DNA of 64,000 nt, from positions 24,654,745-24,718,744 of the forward strand of contig NC_053127.1 of NCBI RefSeq assembly GCF_010015445.1, written 5' to 3'. The position numbers were made by a program, and so were the translations under genes. Under the pieces are notes generated by a model that saw only the letters and a list, made by a program, of their open reading frames with translations, made no database searches and was not told where the DNA came from. Shown here in pieces: positions 50,154 through 63,718 of this stretch (position 1 is the stretch's first letter; each line of letters opens with the position of its first letter). Source of the DNA: Perca fluviatilis. Lineage: Eukaryota; Chordata; Actinopteri; Perciformes; Percidae.

Positions 50154-53100
50154 TAGAAATTTGTGCTGAATTTGAAGAAATTCCCTCCAGGGGTCCCTGA
50201 GATATCGTGTTCACGAGAATCCGACGGTCGCCGGCACAGAGGCATAAAAAGATTTAACCACTGTAACATTTTTCACTGACCTCCATGCTGTTCACTAACC
50301 CTGTTTTCGGGCGCATTTCTGACGTTGAACGTAAAACACCAAGAAAAACAATAACAAAGGCTACTCATATGCTATACTATACTATACTATAAATCTGCAT
50401 ACACACACTCATTTTAGTGGAAAAAAGGTAAGGGCAATAGAGAAAATTAGTTTTGACTGTAAATTTGGTGAATCTACCATTTAAGTAGCCTGTTAGTGCA
50501 GAATGGGTTTAGTGTGTTGCTTACTATTGTGTTCCGCTTTTCAGTAAGTTAACCTCAATTATGCAAATATGTCAATCAGCTTGATTAACACTACACATGG
50601 CATCTTTTTTAGAAGCATTTCCTGGGTGTGTTTGCAAAGGATTTTTGGTAAAAGCAAAGATGATGCTCAATTCATAGTGAGGTTACTTCAGGGACTAGAA
50701 ATTAATATGGAAATTCAGCTACAACTCAAGAGTAAGTGTCAGAAATATTAGCATTATTTTCTTTCCAAATCATCAAGTGCAACATCACCAGTCTGAGGGG
50801 CTGGTATTATTTGAAGGTAAAGACAGTGACAGCCTCTGCAGTCTAGGGGTCTTCATCTTAAACAGTGGGAATAATGACATCCACACAGAAAACAGCAACA
50901 TGACAACACAAACATATCACATATCACATTTGCATGCATACATTACAGTCCCCCCCTGCTTTCATTTGACACTGACAATACCACTGCTTGCCATCACAGT
51001 CCTGAATGTGCAACTGCACATGCTGAAAACATTTTCTGTCATTTTTCATCACAAATGGGTTTAGAAAGACAATGACTGTCACAAGTCATTGTGTATCATT
51101 GTGTTACAAGTCTCTTGGAAGAGATGGACGCTACCAATAAATTGATTGACGTAAACCTGAGGGAAATGGGTTACTGAAACATAGTAAACAGTCAAGTTAT
51201 TGTATCCACTCTTACAAAAGCTCTGATAAATAGAAGAAAAAAAAAACAGTTATTGTGACGTTGCTAATCATTCGTTACACCTCCGTACCATCTGTAATTC
51301 TGGGGTAATGGAAAACCTTGTTGCCTTCTTGATTGTCACTACACTTGCAGTATGTAACATCATCTTTGAAATTCAATTCCAGCTTTAGTTCAAGCATAAT
51401 GCTGAAACGATGCTGCCACGAGGTAAACAGTGTGTGATTACAGACTTGCATATAAAGTACAGCTTGGAAGTGAGCAAAAAACAGAGAAGACATTTAACAT
51501 ACACTTCAATACTCTGTTATCAGTATGAATGCATCCTGTAAGGGATAAACATCTGTCTAAAATATGTGCAAATATTAGTTCTATGCACAAACAGAATTTC
51601 AGTCCTATAAGTGCAGCCATAAATGTGTAGATTTAAGGATATATTTATAATGATATTTCAAGAGTATCACTTTAAATGATCATAATTTGCAATAGTAAAT
51701 TTTGCATTTTATTGCACCAGCCACTCATGGTATTTCTGTTTCATTGCTGCTGTCAGCAGATGTGGCTATCATGTTGCCTCCATGGTTGTGGAAGTGGCAT
51801 CATATAACTAAGTATAAGTGTATACAAATGTTTACTATATTATATATTACAATATTACTCAGCTAATATATGTCACTAAACCTCACTGTGTCAGAGAAAC
51901 ACTTTTTTGACAGTGTTTGCTCAGTGTGGTTTTAGGTAACTGGTTAATTTTTTACACTAACTACTAGTTGAAACACAAATATATACATCTGTGTGAGTTT
52001 GCATTTTGGGGAAATGCTCTGATAAATGCTCACTTGCATGGACAAGTTTTTGACAGACTGAGGAAGATCTGATTTACATCAGTAATATGTGAAGGTCTCT
52101 TAGTGCATTAAATAGTAATGATGTCTGTGCTATGATGGATTCATTTTGTAAGCAACTCACGGCATACGAATACAGACACATGGAAACATGCCGTATGTGA
52201 TCGATATCAAAGGCACTTTGTGATCAATGTTGGAATTAATTGGAAGTGTCACAAGGACCAGAGTGCTTAGTTGTCAGATACTGTTTAACAGCCGTTGAGC
52301 TGGTGTCTGCTTTGAGTCTAACTGGCTGCACTGTTTTTTAACCATGGTTGTGCATATTTCACGTGTATTTTACAATAGGTTCTGTTTTCTACACTTGGTG
52401 CAGGGATGCCAGCTTTGGTTTCTCCTTTTCTGTGTATGTCTTATTGAGTTTTCTTACTTAATTCAGTGTTTCATCACTGATCAATGTTTTATCACTGTTT
52501 TATCTTGACAATTGGACAATTGCCTAACCACTTTTTTTCCTGTTAACAGTGGACCCCTGAGGTTTACTGGGTGTAAAAAAGCCTTGAAATTCTGTCCACA
52601 ATTTACACCTCTTGGATCCAGGCTGCCTGGCCTCAGCTCCATTTATTTATAGGAGTGTTTCAGCGGGGTTGTGTACAGTGAGAAAAAAAGCTTTGATCCT
52701 ACATTGAGGATGCTTTCCACATCTTAGTAAGGAAGGATACCAGTCAATATTTGGCCTGAGGTTGTTTAATTTGGACAAGGAGTTTGATTCATACATTAAA
52801 ATTTCCAATTACCCTGTCAAGAGTTGAGCGAGCCCAGAGGAGTCGGTTTTAATCATACAGCTTTATCAAACTCTTTAAATTGAGTTTAACATGGACAGCA
52901 TCATACATTCTGCCTCGGGGAAGGTGATAATTTGTCCTAAACAGTAAATATTTAAAAAACCCATGTTTAAATAGAATTTCTTATACGAAATAAACACTGA
53001 TTGCCCCTTTCCTTTTCAATCTCTTCTCTCTCTTTTTGTTATATCCAAGATCATACACTTTTTAGGACGCTTTTACAGAACATGAAGGCTGGATAAATAC

Positions 53101-54101
53101 TGATTTAAATTGTCATCTCAGATGTATACTACACACAAAAACAATCATGTACGTTGACAGTCTTCTGATTCACATGCATATCAATTAGTTTTCGAAAGAA
53201 TGAGTCATTATACTGCTAAATTATTCCATTTGAGAAAAAACAAAATGAACAGACAAAAATTGCTTAATTCCCACATTTGTATGCTACCCATATTTTCCGA
53301 CATTGATGAGTAGGTGCTATTCCATTTTTCTGTCAAATAATGTTGTGGTCAGGTATAAATCTAGCATGTGTCTGATCTGCAGGTGGTCACAGCTGGACCT
53401 CCTTTCTTACCATTCCCGAATCTATTTCAGAAAGATATTACAGAGATCTGAGCTGCTGTCAGATATTTCCCATTCCGTCTTATCAGTGGAAGGAATGATG
53501 TCTGGCACAGCAAACAAAGTTATGTGTAAAGTCCTTAAATAAAGCATGAAATTGACGGGATGCTTGTCTAAGTAAGGCACCAAAGAGCCACAGGCCCTCC
53601 TGCAGCAGACAGGTACAGCTGCTCACCTCCAGACTGCACGCCTTCCATTTGGACTCCCATTAAAGTGGCCGCTGCTCTGAGTCAACACTTTTAATGCAGA
53701 AAATGACTTCATTCATTTTCCATTATAAGAACCACGTTTTAAAATCTGCCTACACAAAGCGCTGCTTATTTCTCTGCTTCTCCACAGATGAATTTGCATA
53801 CATTGGGCCACGACGAAGACGAAGAACTTCACCCATTTTAGACATTTGGTCATGGTAGTGTTCAAGTATGGGATAAAAAGGACTAAGCAATTTACTTCAC
53901 TATACATCAGCTTTCGAAGGGTACTTCAGAAATCCAGACACGTAACATACTTATAACCCTGCAAACTATTTGGTGACTGACATGTATATTGATGAGCGTT
54001 TGTGTATATAAGTGCAAGTGTGTGCATGTTCTGACTGTGCTGGGGAGTGCATGACAGAAAACAGCAGCAACGTTGATATTTTAAGAAAGCCTTTAACTCA
54101 C

Positions 54102-54176
54102 CAGGGAACTGGTAGCTGTAGCTGGGTGCAAATCCAGTGTATCCGCGGCCATACGTTGCCACAATATTAGGGTAGC
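54102..54176 (-). CDS. msi2: msi2 coding exon: [15 protein letters not shown] segment (75 bp)
   Basis: The minus strand encodes [15 protein letters not shown] followed by APSYSYQFP, the aromatic and glycine-rich segment of the Musashi-2 C-terminal region. The acceptor is TCTCTATCAAAG before GCTACC, preceded by a T/C-rich tract, and the donor is CCTG|GTGAGT. The length is two bases to complete a split codon, 24 codons, and one base. Both ends are therefore phase 1 and the exon is an in-frame cassette. A 136-bp (CA)n array on the plus strand, (UG)n in the transcript, begins 81 bp upstream of the acceptor. The protein match to Musashi-2 is unmistakable over most of its length; assignment to the fish a or b paralogue is not made. 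Confidence 0.94.
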
Positions 54177-54256
54177 CTTTGATAGAGAGGAAAGAATTAA
54201 AAAGAGATGAGAAGAGAACTAGATATAATGTGGATAATACATACAAATGTGATACC

Positions 54257-54397
<141 letters not shown>

Positions 54398-55297
54398 TTG
54401 GGCATGGCTACTTATACTTTTATCCACTTTGAGAGGAAAACAAATCTGAAAAGGCAGGCTTTAAAACTCCTGGGAATCCAGACTACTAAAGTGTTCTCAT
54501 TTTGTCAAGCAAATTCTAATGTTACTTAATACCCTGAAAAATAAAACTATAAGAATCCACATTAAATATGAGCCTAAAACAGTTAGGATTAAGTACTACA
54601 TTTTGGGAACACTATTTTTCAAGTCTTGAGTGTATTATGTGTTACCCTAGCTTGCTTTGTGGCGGCATGTATTTATAGCTCATAATGTTGATGGTAGATT
54701 GTCAACAGATTGACATTTGCTTTGTGTGCAGTTTGACAACAAGCACCACCCTCAATCAATGGTCAACTGTCAGAATTACATTAGCCTCTAATCTTGATGT
54801 GCTGCTCTTGTTGTTTTTCTGGACATATTTTACAGAATCTCTTTTTAAAGCAAGTTACCCTTCATGGATCAATAACCTGTTTAATTACATTAGATTTTAA
54901 CACACTTAAGGTACACAGGAGCTTTGGAGCAGTTCATAGACAGTTTTTTATTTTTTTACTGATCCCTATCATTCATTCATTGGGGTTAGGTATCAAGACC
55001 TGGTGCCAAATGTGGTGCTGGTTCTTAAAGAGTTTAAACCCAAAGAAATTAGAACCTCTTAAACAAATAGCACTCTTCCTGGTTCTTTACGGTTTCATTT
55101 ATTTTCATTTTTTGTTCAACCAAAATGTCTCAAGCATTTTTATTGCTCAGTGTAATAACACTTTATATCAGGTGCCTTGAAATTAAGTCGGCATGTATTT
55201 ATATTCTGTGCATCTTTATCATAGCAGAAAGGTCCATGTGTTAATATGGCTGGATGCAGATTTTTTTTAAAGGATGTGGGCAATGATGTAAATGGAC

Positions 55298-55619
55298 TAG
55301 GGCTGCTCCCTCTTAGTCAATTAGTCGACTAATCGGTCGTTTTGGTCTTAGTCAACTTAGATTTCTTTAGTCGATTAGTCATGTTTTATGATTCTTTCAT
55401 GCTGAATGACTTATTTCCAAGAAATGTACCAGCACATCTCTGTTAAACACAAGAATTAAAGTGGTGCTTTTGCATGACTCTTTGCGGAGAAACTCAGATT
55501 TACAGATCTGTCGATTAAATCAACTAATTGATTAGTCGATTAAATCAACTAATCGATTAGTCGATACAATTGAATGAGTGTTAGTCGACTAAGAATTTCT
55601 TCAATCGAGCAGAGCCCTA
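55298..55619. mobile_element. hAT-like MITE with perfect 8-bp target duplication (322 bp)
   Basis: The ends read TAGGGCTGCTC and, inverted, TAGGGCTCTGCTC. AAATGGAC lies immediately outside both ends (55290-55297 and 55620-55627), a perfect 8-bp duplication as made by hAT transposases. The body is filled with GATTAGTCGAT-type near-palindromic repeats, including a tandem pair around 55510-55565. It is non-coding. Confidence 0.82.
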
Positions 55620-56053
55620 AAATGGACATTTCAGGTTGTTTTTTTTTAATGTGTGCACAACTGTTTGTATGCGTATTATTGTTTGTACTGTAGATTTGGT
55701 GTCAGTTTGCCGATTTTCAACAACTGGTCTGTGCAGTGTCGACAGTGTGTTCAGTTCAGCAGGCTCTCTCTAATCATTCCTGCTGTGCATTAAAGCGGAG
55801 TATCCCCTCTGTCCATCATCATGCAGTGACAACTGTACTGCCCTTTCCGATCACCCAACTTTGTAGCCAGATTTCTCCTTTAAGTCAACCACTAAAATAA
55901 GATTTAAGAATAGGTAGGAAACACCCTCATATCCCATTTTAATGGGGGATACTACATACAGTATAAGTACATCGGTGTTAAACCAGTACTAAAAATGCAT
56001 GATTAGTCAGGGTAGCCTTTTATTCAATAATAGATATTTTGCTGATTTTAATA

Positions 56054-56211
56054 CAGCTTTGTGTCATGGCAGTGTGGGCAGTGTGTGCAGATGAACAATG
56101 TTTTGCTTCCCTCTGTGGCCATAGCACACGGAGCTCGGAGCATCAGAGGTCCGTCGTAGCCAATCGCCATTCATCTGCAAACACTGCCCACACAGCCTTG
56201 ACACAGAGCTG
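56054..56211. repeat. 158-bp inverted-repeat element (MITE-like)
   Basis: Arms at 56054-56094 and 56171-56211 are 41 bp each and match at 37 positions in inverted orientation. The 76-bp spacer is GC-richer than the surroundings. RNA from either strand could fold into a long hairpin. The origin is probably a small DNA transposon. Confidence 0.65.
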
Positions 56212-57180
56212 AAATAACATTGGATAATTATCCCTTTAAGGTACAATTCAACTATTCAATGATATAAAACTTACTGAGGATGGTAAGTGACTACAAATTC
56301 TCATTTGTAAACCAAAGTCAAAGTCTGTGTGAGGGTACAGGCTTGTTTAGAAGTTGTGCGGTCCCTGGATGGATGGAGAGTTACAATGAGGCCAGAAGAG
56401 GACCCAGTGTTATTAGAAAAATGTAAGAGTAGCAGATGTATTGTTCATCTGCTGACAGGATTCTTATTACAACCACAGACCCAGCAGTTAATTAGCTGGA
56501 CAGTTTTCAGACAGAAGCAGCTGTGGGCAACATATTGAGAAACAGGGTGTGAGGGAGCAAGCAGCTAGGAAGTGGGATACAGACAAAACAAGACATTTGA
56601 GAAGAGTGGGTGGGTGAGCGAGTGGGCCTGTGTGAGAGTCAGTGAGAATGTGAGCACCATCAAAGGTAATATAAACATAATTAACCCTCTAATTATGGTA
56701 TATGTCTCAGTCTTTATCTGTTGTCCTCAAGCTATTATCACCTTCAACCATAAGTCTGGACTAAATTACCCAATAAGAGGAAGTCCTTTAGGCCAGGAAT
56801 GAATCACTGGAGCCAACCTTGATAACTCTTTCTTCATTGTGTGTAAATTACACCTCAAACTGACCTCGGAAACCTCTTTCAGGCTTTTGTGTCCTCAGTT
56901 CTTGTTACGTTATGTACTCGTCTGATAAATTGGCTGTAGTCACATCTGAATGTCAACGTTTTCTCCTATAGACACTGCAGACTAATAGAGCTTACCATAA
57001 ATACAATATTTCTAAATAATAAATTCTAAAATTAACTATACAAAGTAAATACTGTATTGCATTCAGTTCTGGAGCAAGAATAGAGCTAGGAATGTAAACA
57101 TTTTGTCCAGAGATGGCATGTATACACTTGTATGCATGTGTCTACAGCATGAAGGCGTCAAAACATATTTTGCGTATTAG

Positions 57181-57189
57181 TGTGTGTGA

Positions 57190-57224
<35 letters not shown>

Positions 57225-57257
57225 AGTGTATGTAGGCTGTGTGTGTGTGTGTGTGTT
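57181..57257. repeat. imperfect (GT)n microsatellite
   Basis: Two GT blocks separated by CGTGAGTGTATGTAGGCT. Confidence 0.95.
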
Positions 57258-58097
57258 TGAGCATGTGTGTAGATGCTCTATTCTGTATGCCTCAGAGCCT
57301 GTGCCAGCTGGAATCAGAAAGGTTGACCTTGGTCATAAATATCTAATCAGTGTTTGCTGTCCATGAAAAAGTTCAATTTATTCCTGACCCAATGGGAAAA
57401 TGCCTCTCCCAGACCCTCTCTCGCAGACAAAAAGAAATGTAACTGCAAGGGAGGCGGTGAGAGGAACCTTAACCTGGTATGGATGAAGTAGGAAGGAGGC
57501 TACACCAGAAAAAATATATATATATAAATCCTCCATCAGCTGCTGATGAGAAGTCATCACCAGGAAGTTACAGATGGATAGCTTTCACACAACCCCTTCA
57601 TTGTTTGTTTGGTCTGAAAAGAACTGTGATATGATACAATGAAAAGCTATCACGGTCTGCAAAATATTGGATATTATGTGTTTGATACTGTCTTACTGTC
57701 AAACAGAATAAATGCCAAACTGAAATTGTTGGCTTAGATAGCGCAGGTTCTCATACTCCCTTATTTTCTGAAATGGCAAAACCACTTCCCTCGTCTGATG
57801 TACTGCATTACAATGGGTTTCACATTACGAACCGGAGAATTTGCAGCAAGATGTGTGCACTGAGTGTATAAGGAGAGGGCTACAGAGAGGAATATGAAAG
57901 TGTTGGGAAAGTGGATTAAGATACGTGCTAAGTTAAGCTACCTTCTTATGAAACCCTTAGTATGTGCATACAAACAAGAGAGTGGGAGAGGAAGAAGAAA
58001 GAAAAAAAGAGAACCCACGGTTTCCTACCATTTCACTAAATGAAGCCTGTCATTGTGCCTGGCCTGGTGGCGGCCTCTTAGTGCTCTTATTTGCCTT

Positions 58098-58115
58098 ATT
58101 AATATGCATGCTAAT
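58098..58115. promoter_or_regulatory. candidate POU/octamer-like palindromic site in likely conserved intron DNA
   Basis: ATTAATATGCATGCTAAT is nearly its own reverse complement and resembles composite POU-homeodomain sites. It lies in a repeat-free stretch (57960-58530) rich in TAAT and ATTA cores. Conservation is a guess from composition; no alignment was possible. Confidence 0.25.
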
Positions 58116-59743
58116 GTACCTATTTTATGGCTCAACAGTTCTGATTCACTTTAAAATCAATTATCCATCTGGTACACCCATACCTCGCCCAGGCTCAAAT
58201 GTGTATTAATTTCAGCAAACATACATCGGGCACAACACAATAAAGATAAATGCCTCGATTAGAGGCAGTAAACAAAGGAGCTAGGGATGGCTTTAATGAG
58301 ATTTGGCACAAAAGGAGCTTACACTTTCTTAAATAATGAGCCTACGGTCCCCTTTTTCTAAATGCAAATTATATAAAGGAATGTTTCGCTGTCCTTGTTC
58401 CAATTTCATTTAGATAAGCGCGTCTCCAAACAAGTTGGCTGTTAATATTCTCACATGAGCACATCACTGCCTTTCTGCCTGCTGTCTCCCAATGGAGGAG
58501 AAAAGTGCTGTCCTCTTCACAGACACATTAGTACGTAATAAGTTCTGAAAAGTTCACTGTGCTTGGTAAATACTTGGATACAGTAGAGCTGACAAAAACA
58601 CTTGGCCACAAACAAAAATGTATTATCAGTCTCATGGCAAGGTCAACCCTGGAATAACCCAGTTTATGCAACTGTAGCTAGATGGATAGATAAATAAATA
58701 TATGGACACAAAGACAGACACATAAATAGATAGATACTATAGAAAAATTGTTTGCTGCCCCTTAATGTTCCTTGTGAATCCTGAAAATGATTCCACAGCT
58801 CAATAATTGGTCACTGGTTCTTATCAATTTGTTTAAATAAAATGCACCTAAATATGGCTTGCTATCAACTTTCAAAGGTGCTTTAAACATTATGTTACCT
58901 GGTATAGATAAAAATGCATGACTGTGGCTCTGCTTGCACCTGCTACGAGAGGGAGGGGGAGGGCATGGTAAAATGAGTCTCTTACAATCAGCTGCATGTC
59001 TCTTTTGCTTTTGAAGGAAAAAATAAATCTTTCATGTGAGGGCAAATCCATTTGGTTAGGTTGCACATACAAATGATATGCATAGGAAATGAGACAGACA
59101 GAAACGCACACAGAAAGACAGACAGTTAGATAGATACATAGATAGGTAGGAGACAGTGGGCGGGTGGGGAGTACGGGAGGGAGGGAGAGAGTGCAATAGT
59201 GTTAAATAAAAAGGGCCACAGGCATGGGCTGGATGGTAATGAAGAGGGGTGGGCCAGCAGCTGAGGTCCCTGTAGATGAGATCTCTCCCTGACATGTGTG
59301 TCCCCTTCATTACCCATTAAGGGGGGCACAGTGATGAATCCTTAATATGACATTACACCAATTTTCCTCTTCATTTAGCCTGCTAATGTGCTGGTCTGCT
59401 CCTATATGCCCAGGGGCTGCCTGTACCAGACTCGACCAGAAATAGACCACAGTGGCCACTGGTGGCACACCTTGAAGCAGCCTAATTAGGGGCAGCGCCC
59501 ACCTAATGGGGCTATCTAGATGAGAGTTTGCATAAGTTGAATTTTTTTTAGAAGGTAGAAATTGATGACTGAATGGTGAGCATGTCTGACACCTCCTCTG
59601 CATCTAACCCTGAAAAATGACGCGCATTTTATGTTTTTATTTGCAACCTGGTAGAACATTTGACTTGTCAGTTCAAATTGTATGCCTACTTATACATGTA
59701 CTGTATGTCATATAAAGGATGTAAATGGATCACTTGTTTGGGC

Positions 59744-59772
59744 GTGTGTGTGTGTGTGTGTGTGCTGTGTGT
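59744..59772. repeat. (GT)n microsatellite just past msi2 donor
   Basis: GT dinucleotides at 59744-59764, then CTGTGTGTAAG. In the pre-mRNA this is (CA)n starting within about 25-32 nt of the donor at 59796. Confidence 0.95.
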
Positions 59773-59795
59773 AAGTAGATGTGTGTATGACTCAC

Positions 59796-59910
59796 TCAGC
59801 ATGCCCATCCCCAGCATGAAGGCATCCATGGTGTAGGGCAGACCCCTGGCTCGCCCTCGTGTACCTGGTGGGAACATCACCTCCTTGGGCTGGGCCTTCT
59901 TACATTCTAC
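59796..59910 (-). CDS. msi2: msi2 coding exon: end of RRM2 and start of C-terminal linker (115 bp)
   Basis: This is an internal exon of a Musashi-family RNA-binding protein, which controls translation of target mRNAs in neural and stem cells. The minus strand reads [13 protein letters not shown], then [18 protein letters not shown], and ends FMLGMGML. That is the known junction between the second RRM and the linker of vertebrate Musashi-2. The acceptor is TCTGTCTACATAG before GTAGAATG, and the donor is A|GTGAGT. The exon is 38 codons plus one base, so it starts in phase 0 and ends in phase 1. The split codon becomes AGC (Ser) on joining to the next exon, where mammalian MSI2 has Gly as far as I recall. 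A 142-bp (CA)n tract starts 37 bp upstream in transcript terms, and a (GT)n tract lies just past the donor. Skipping this exon would shift the frame. The RRM exons themselves are not in the window. Confidence 0.93.
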
Positions 59911-59947
59911 CTATGTAGACAGACAAACAAACACATATGCACATGTT

Positions 59948-60092
<145 letters not shown>

Positions 60093-62434
60093 CATTAGAC
60101 TGTGTAGGTACACAACCAGACAGATCTGACAGGGCTGTCTCAGCTCTTTAAGGTGGTTTTCTATTTGACTTGCACAGCGCTAGATGTTTTCCATAGAGAA
60201 AAACAAGACTGAGTCAATCTAAGCACCTCACATTTTAGAGGAAAGTCTCCAAGGAAAACTTACAATCATGCTCCTCCTGCATTAAAGCAAAGGTTATTGC
60301 TCCAGTGAGCATGTGCCCAATGCCTCTGGGAAATACAAGCTTAATACTTTCCAAGTGTTTCTGAGACATCAAGGTAGGAGAAGCTCTGTTCTGCAATGCC
60401 ATTACCACAGTCCCACTGTGTGGCAGTATGTCAAGTTTTTTTGTGAAAAGCAGTTCTTTGTTTAATCCACACAGAATAATCACAAAAGCAATAATCTCTC
60501 TAGACAAAATCTCCATGTTTCATTTAACTTAAGTTAAATGAAGGAACTTAAGCTCTTGCCAGGGCAGCGTGTTCAAAATCGGCATGTTTTAAAACTCAAT
60601 ATGGTTATTTTTGTGTGTCTATGGTTCTGTTTGTGCACTGTGTATTGGTGTATGTCTGCTAGGCTGGAGTCCCCAGCGCCCCACAGTCCAATTCCACCCG
60701 CAGCACCGATTTCTCCCCTGCATTTCTTTCTCTCACACCACTTCTCACACATACAGGTTTGTTCATTTCCCATCTTGCAAGAATGACATCTCCTCCTCCT
60801 ACATGACACATATCAAATGAGGGATGTGACAAGGGCAGATGAGGAGAAGGAGGAAGATGAAAGTCCTATTTACCACGTATCTATCCTATCTCGATGAATT
60901 ATAGAGAAGCATGATCGGCTGACAAGGGTGGCATGGTCTTGTGTCTGTTGGTTTTCTAGGCTGAGTTGGTTCACCATGCTGCACAATCTATTTGCTCCAC
61001 TGCCTGCTTGGCATCAGCCTGTCCATCTGTTTGTCTGTTTGCCTCCTGGCTCTCGGCTGTTTCTCCCTACTTCCTCCACTTAAGCAGGGCTTTCTCGGCT
61101 GCTGCGATTCACATGTCATCTTGGCCTGCTGCACAAGACAGGCTACTGCGCCAGTGCTGTGTACACCTCAACCAAGGTACAGCCTGGCATCCATACAAAT
61201 AGGCTCGCAACTCTGACAGGGCAGCGGTGCACATTACTATTCACACACAAACTAATTCACACATGCACAGTGGTACACACAACTGGCTATTGCAAGATGC
61301 CAAACTAAAATAAAATTTCACATCTGTACGAAGTTGCTAAAGTGTGCTAAATGAATAGCACAACAAGCTCTGTGTATCCAGCAGAGAGCAAGAAATGTAA
61401 AGATGGGACCCTAATGAAAAAGGTTTCTATCACAGAGGGAAAGTTGCTGCGTTGCAGAGCTGTGATTTGTTGCTGTTAGCAGCCTTTTCATTTGAAGCAG
61501 ACCAACTAAAGTACACAGTTCCCTCAGCCACTTTGTAGCTGTCACAGCTACTCTGCTCTCCTTGCTCGCCTGGAATGGTTTGACATTGTGCTGAAGAGAG
61601 TACAGGCGCTCTCATCGTCAGGGAATGACCCCCGGCATGAAAGTAGGAACTGGGTGGGACAAATGGCTCCGTTAGAAATCTTTGTACACTGCTGAGATAT
61701 TCACATGTTCACATAGCTGGGTGACAAATACAGTCTAGTTCAGAGACAGTGTCTGCTCAGCCTCCTACAGCAGCCACAGCCACATCCAACGAGTTGGACA
61801 CTCAGGTAGCCTGCTGGGAGTAAGAGAGACCCGGGTGTGAGTCATGCCTACATGCTCTCAGATGTGGATCTTTGATATTCAGAGAGAGGGCTTCTTGTCC
61901 TGGATTTAAAACAAGCCAGGAACCACGATCTGTGGTGATGCGAGTGTGGGGGTGTTCACCTGCTTCAAACACACAGGAGTGTGTGAGGGAGATGAGGCAG
62001 GAGCTTTCAAGAGTGAACTAAGTCAAAGAGAGGGGAAAAGAGAGGACGACAAGACAATTCTGAGTCTGACAAAGAAGCACTGCAAAGGTTCAGTCGTCGT
62101 GAATGCCGGGATTCAAATTCTTCCATGTGGGAAGTTTGACAGACTACACCTTTTGCCACATGAACTGTGGGAAAACATTACATTTACGAGCTCTCATTTT
62201 AACTGCAAGTATAGTGCTGAACTGTGGCTTGTGTAACTTGTCTTGGACTCTTGATGTTATAAAGGCAGCACCACATAGTGTTGTGAAAAGTATCACAATC
62301 CACAATGTAGACATTGTGAATGGATGTGTTTGAGCACCATTGTGCCAGTGAAAAGTGGCATCCATTAAACCTGCCTTGCCTTCACAGCCAGATCATTTTT
62401 TGTGGAAATAGTACCCAGTAGATCTGAGAGCCTT

Positions 62435-62480
62435 ACACGCACGCACGCACGCACGCACGCACGCGCACACGCACACACAC
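62435..62480. repeat. (CACG)n tandem repeat
   Basis: Tetranucleotide CACG/GCAC repeats grading into CA, an alternating purine-pyrimidine run rich in CpG. Confidence 0.95.
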
Positions 62481-63694
62481 TTTTGCAAGACAGCTGACTG
62501 TTAAAGTGAATCGCTGCCACACAGTGTTGACAAGGTATGGTTACCTCAACCTGCGTGCTCTCAACATACTGTATATCGAGATGTTTTCTCCTACTCCGCT
62601 GCACTGACATACTGCAGTTGATAGCTTATCTTTGAGATTTGTGTCACTGTAGCCCAAGATAAAGTCAGGGGAGGGAGGAAACAGAAATTAACTCTTAACA
62701 AGTTTAAATTCATATTTTAAGTAAGTTATTTGAAATACCGATCGTGATTGCTTGAACGGCTAATTACAACAATTAGTAACTCTTTACTGTGTTAGTTTGA
62801 AGGATTCAGTCATTCAGACTTCATCACGCCACATACAGCTGTTGAAAAAAGTCATTGGATCTCGTCCAAGCAACCTGCAGCCCAGTTTGTCAAGAGTAAA
62901 AAGTAATCCAAACCAACAACTGGAAATTAACCCCAAAACACTGCGTGCTATAAGGAGACAGATGTTGATACTGGAAGTAATTACTGGTGCTCATATTTAC
63001 CACATAAACCACGTATTTTTGTTTAAGTCTTCTAACTGGAATGATGCCCAGTTAAAAGTTCAGTCGTAAGGCTTCTTGGTGTATTCATTTTATTCATCTG
63101 TTTGGGGATTTCAAAGTACTATGTAAACATTGTTAAATAGGAAAACAAATACAAAATATGTAATGTACTCGAAATAGGGTATCTTGCTAAAGCCATTTTG
63201 CAGCTCCTTTTCTTGGTCAAGCTTTTAAATTCTGGGTGAGATAAATAAACAACAAATTAAATCATTGATACATTTCATATCACCTCTATGAACAAATCTC
63301 AAATCTTTCAGTGCCATTGCAGAACATTTCGTGTTGTTCTGCTACTGTCTTGTTCTGGTTATGAAATCCAGATTTTTTGAGGTTATTATTCTTACAAAAT
63401 TAATGATCTACCAATAAACAAGCTTGATATTAAAGTTATGAGGTGCACATACTGTATGCAAACAGACATATGGCGACAGGCACTTGCAGAACCTCACAAG
63501 CACTCCTTGATCAGTGTAGTAACCATTTTTGTATTCATGTGCAAACCCTTTGATAGAGAGCAAAGAGACACTTTAGTTATGACCTTTTCAATACATCTCC
63601 TATACATATTAACCTTGTAGGTATAACGGGAAGGTTTGGGCAGGATGGACTGGCAATAGCTGTCCTTCAGGGACGAGTATTGTGGGTGTGGTGT

Positions 63695-63718
63695 GGGTGT
63701 GTGTGTGTGTGTGTGTGT
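63695..63718. repeat. short (GT)n microsatellite
   Basis: Twelve GT units preceded by GTGGGTGTGGTGTGG. Confidence 0.9.

Larger units (their letters stand above)
29224..54101 (-). other. msi2 intron, 24.9 kb
   Basis: The largest intron in view. It holds candidate regulatory DNA (30290-30560, 31390-31720, 52200-52950), transposon fragments (about 34076-34220, 36275-36929, 44317-45586, 46826-48020, 49494-50153), and microsatellites at 39597-39702 and 41813-41862. The remaining stretches look like unique, AT-rich intronic sequence without exons. Confidence 0.75.

Noticed and set aside
62435..62480. Regular short-unit repeat resembling a small array
   Set aside because: Four-base units without spacers; a microsatellite, not a CRISPR array.
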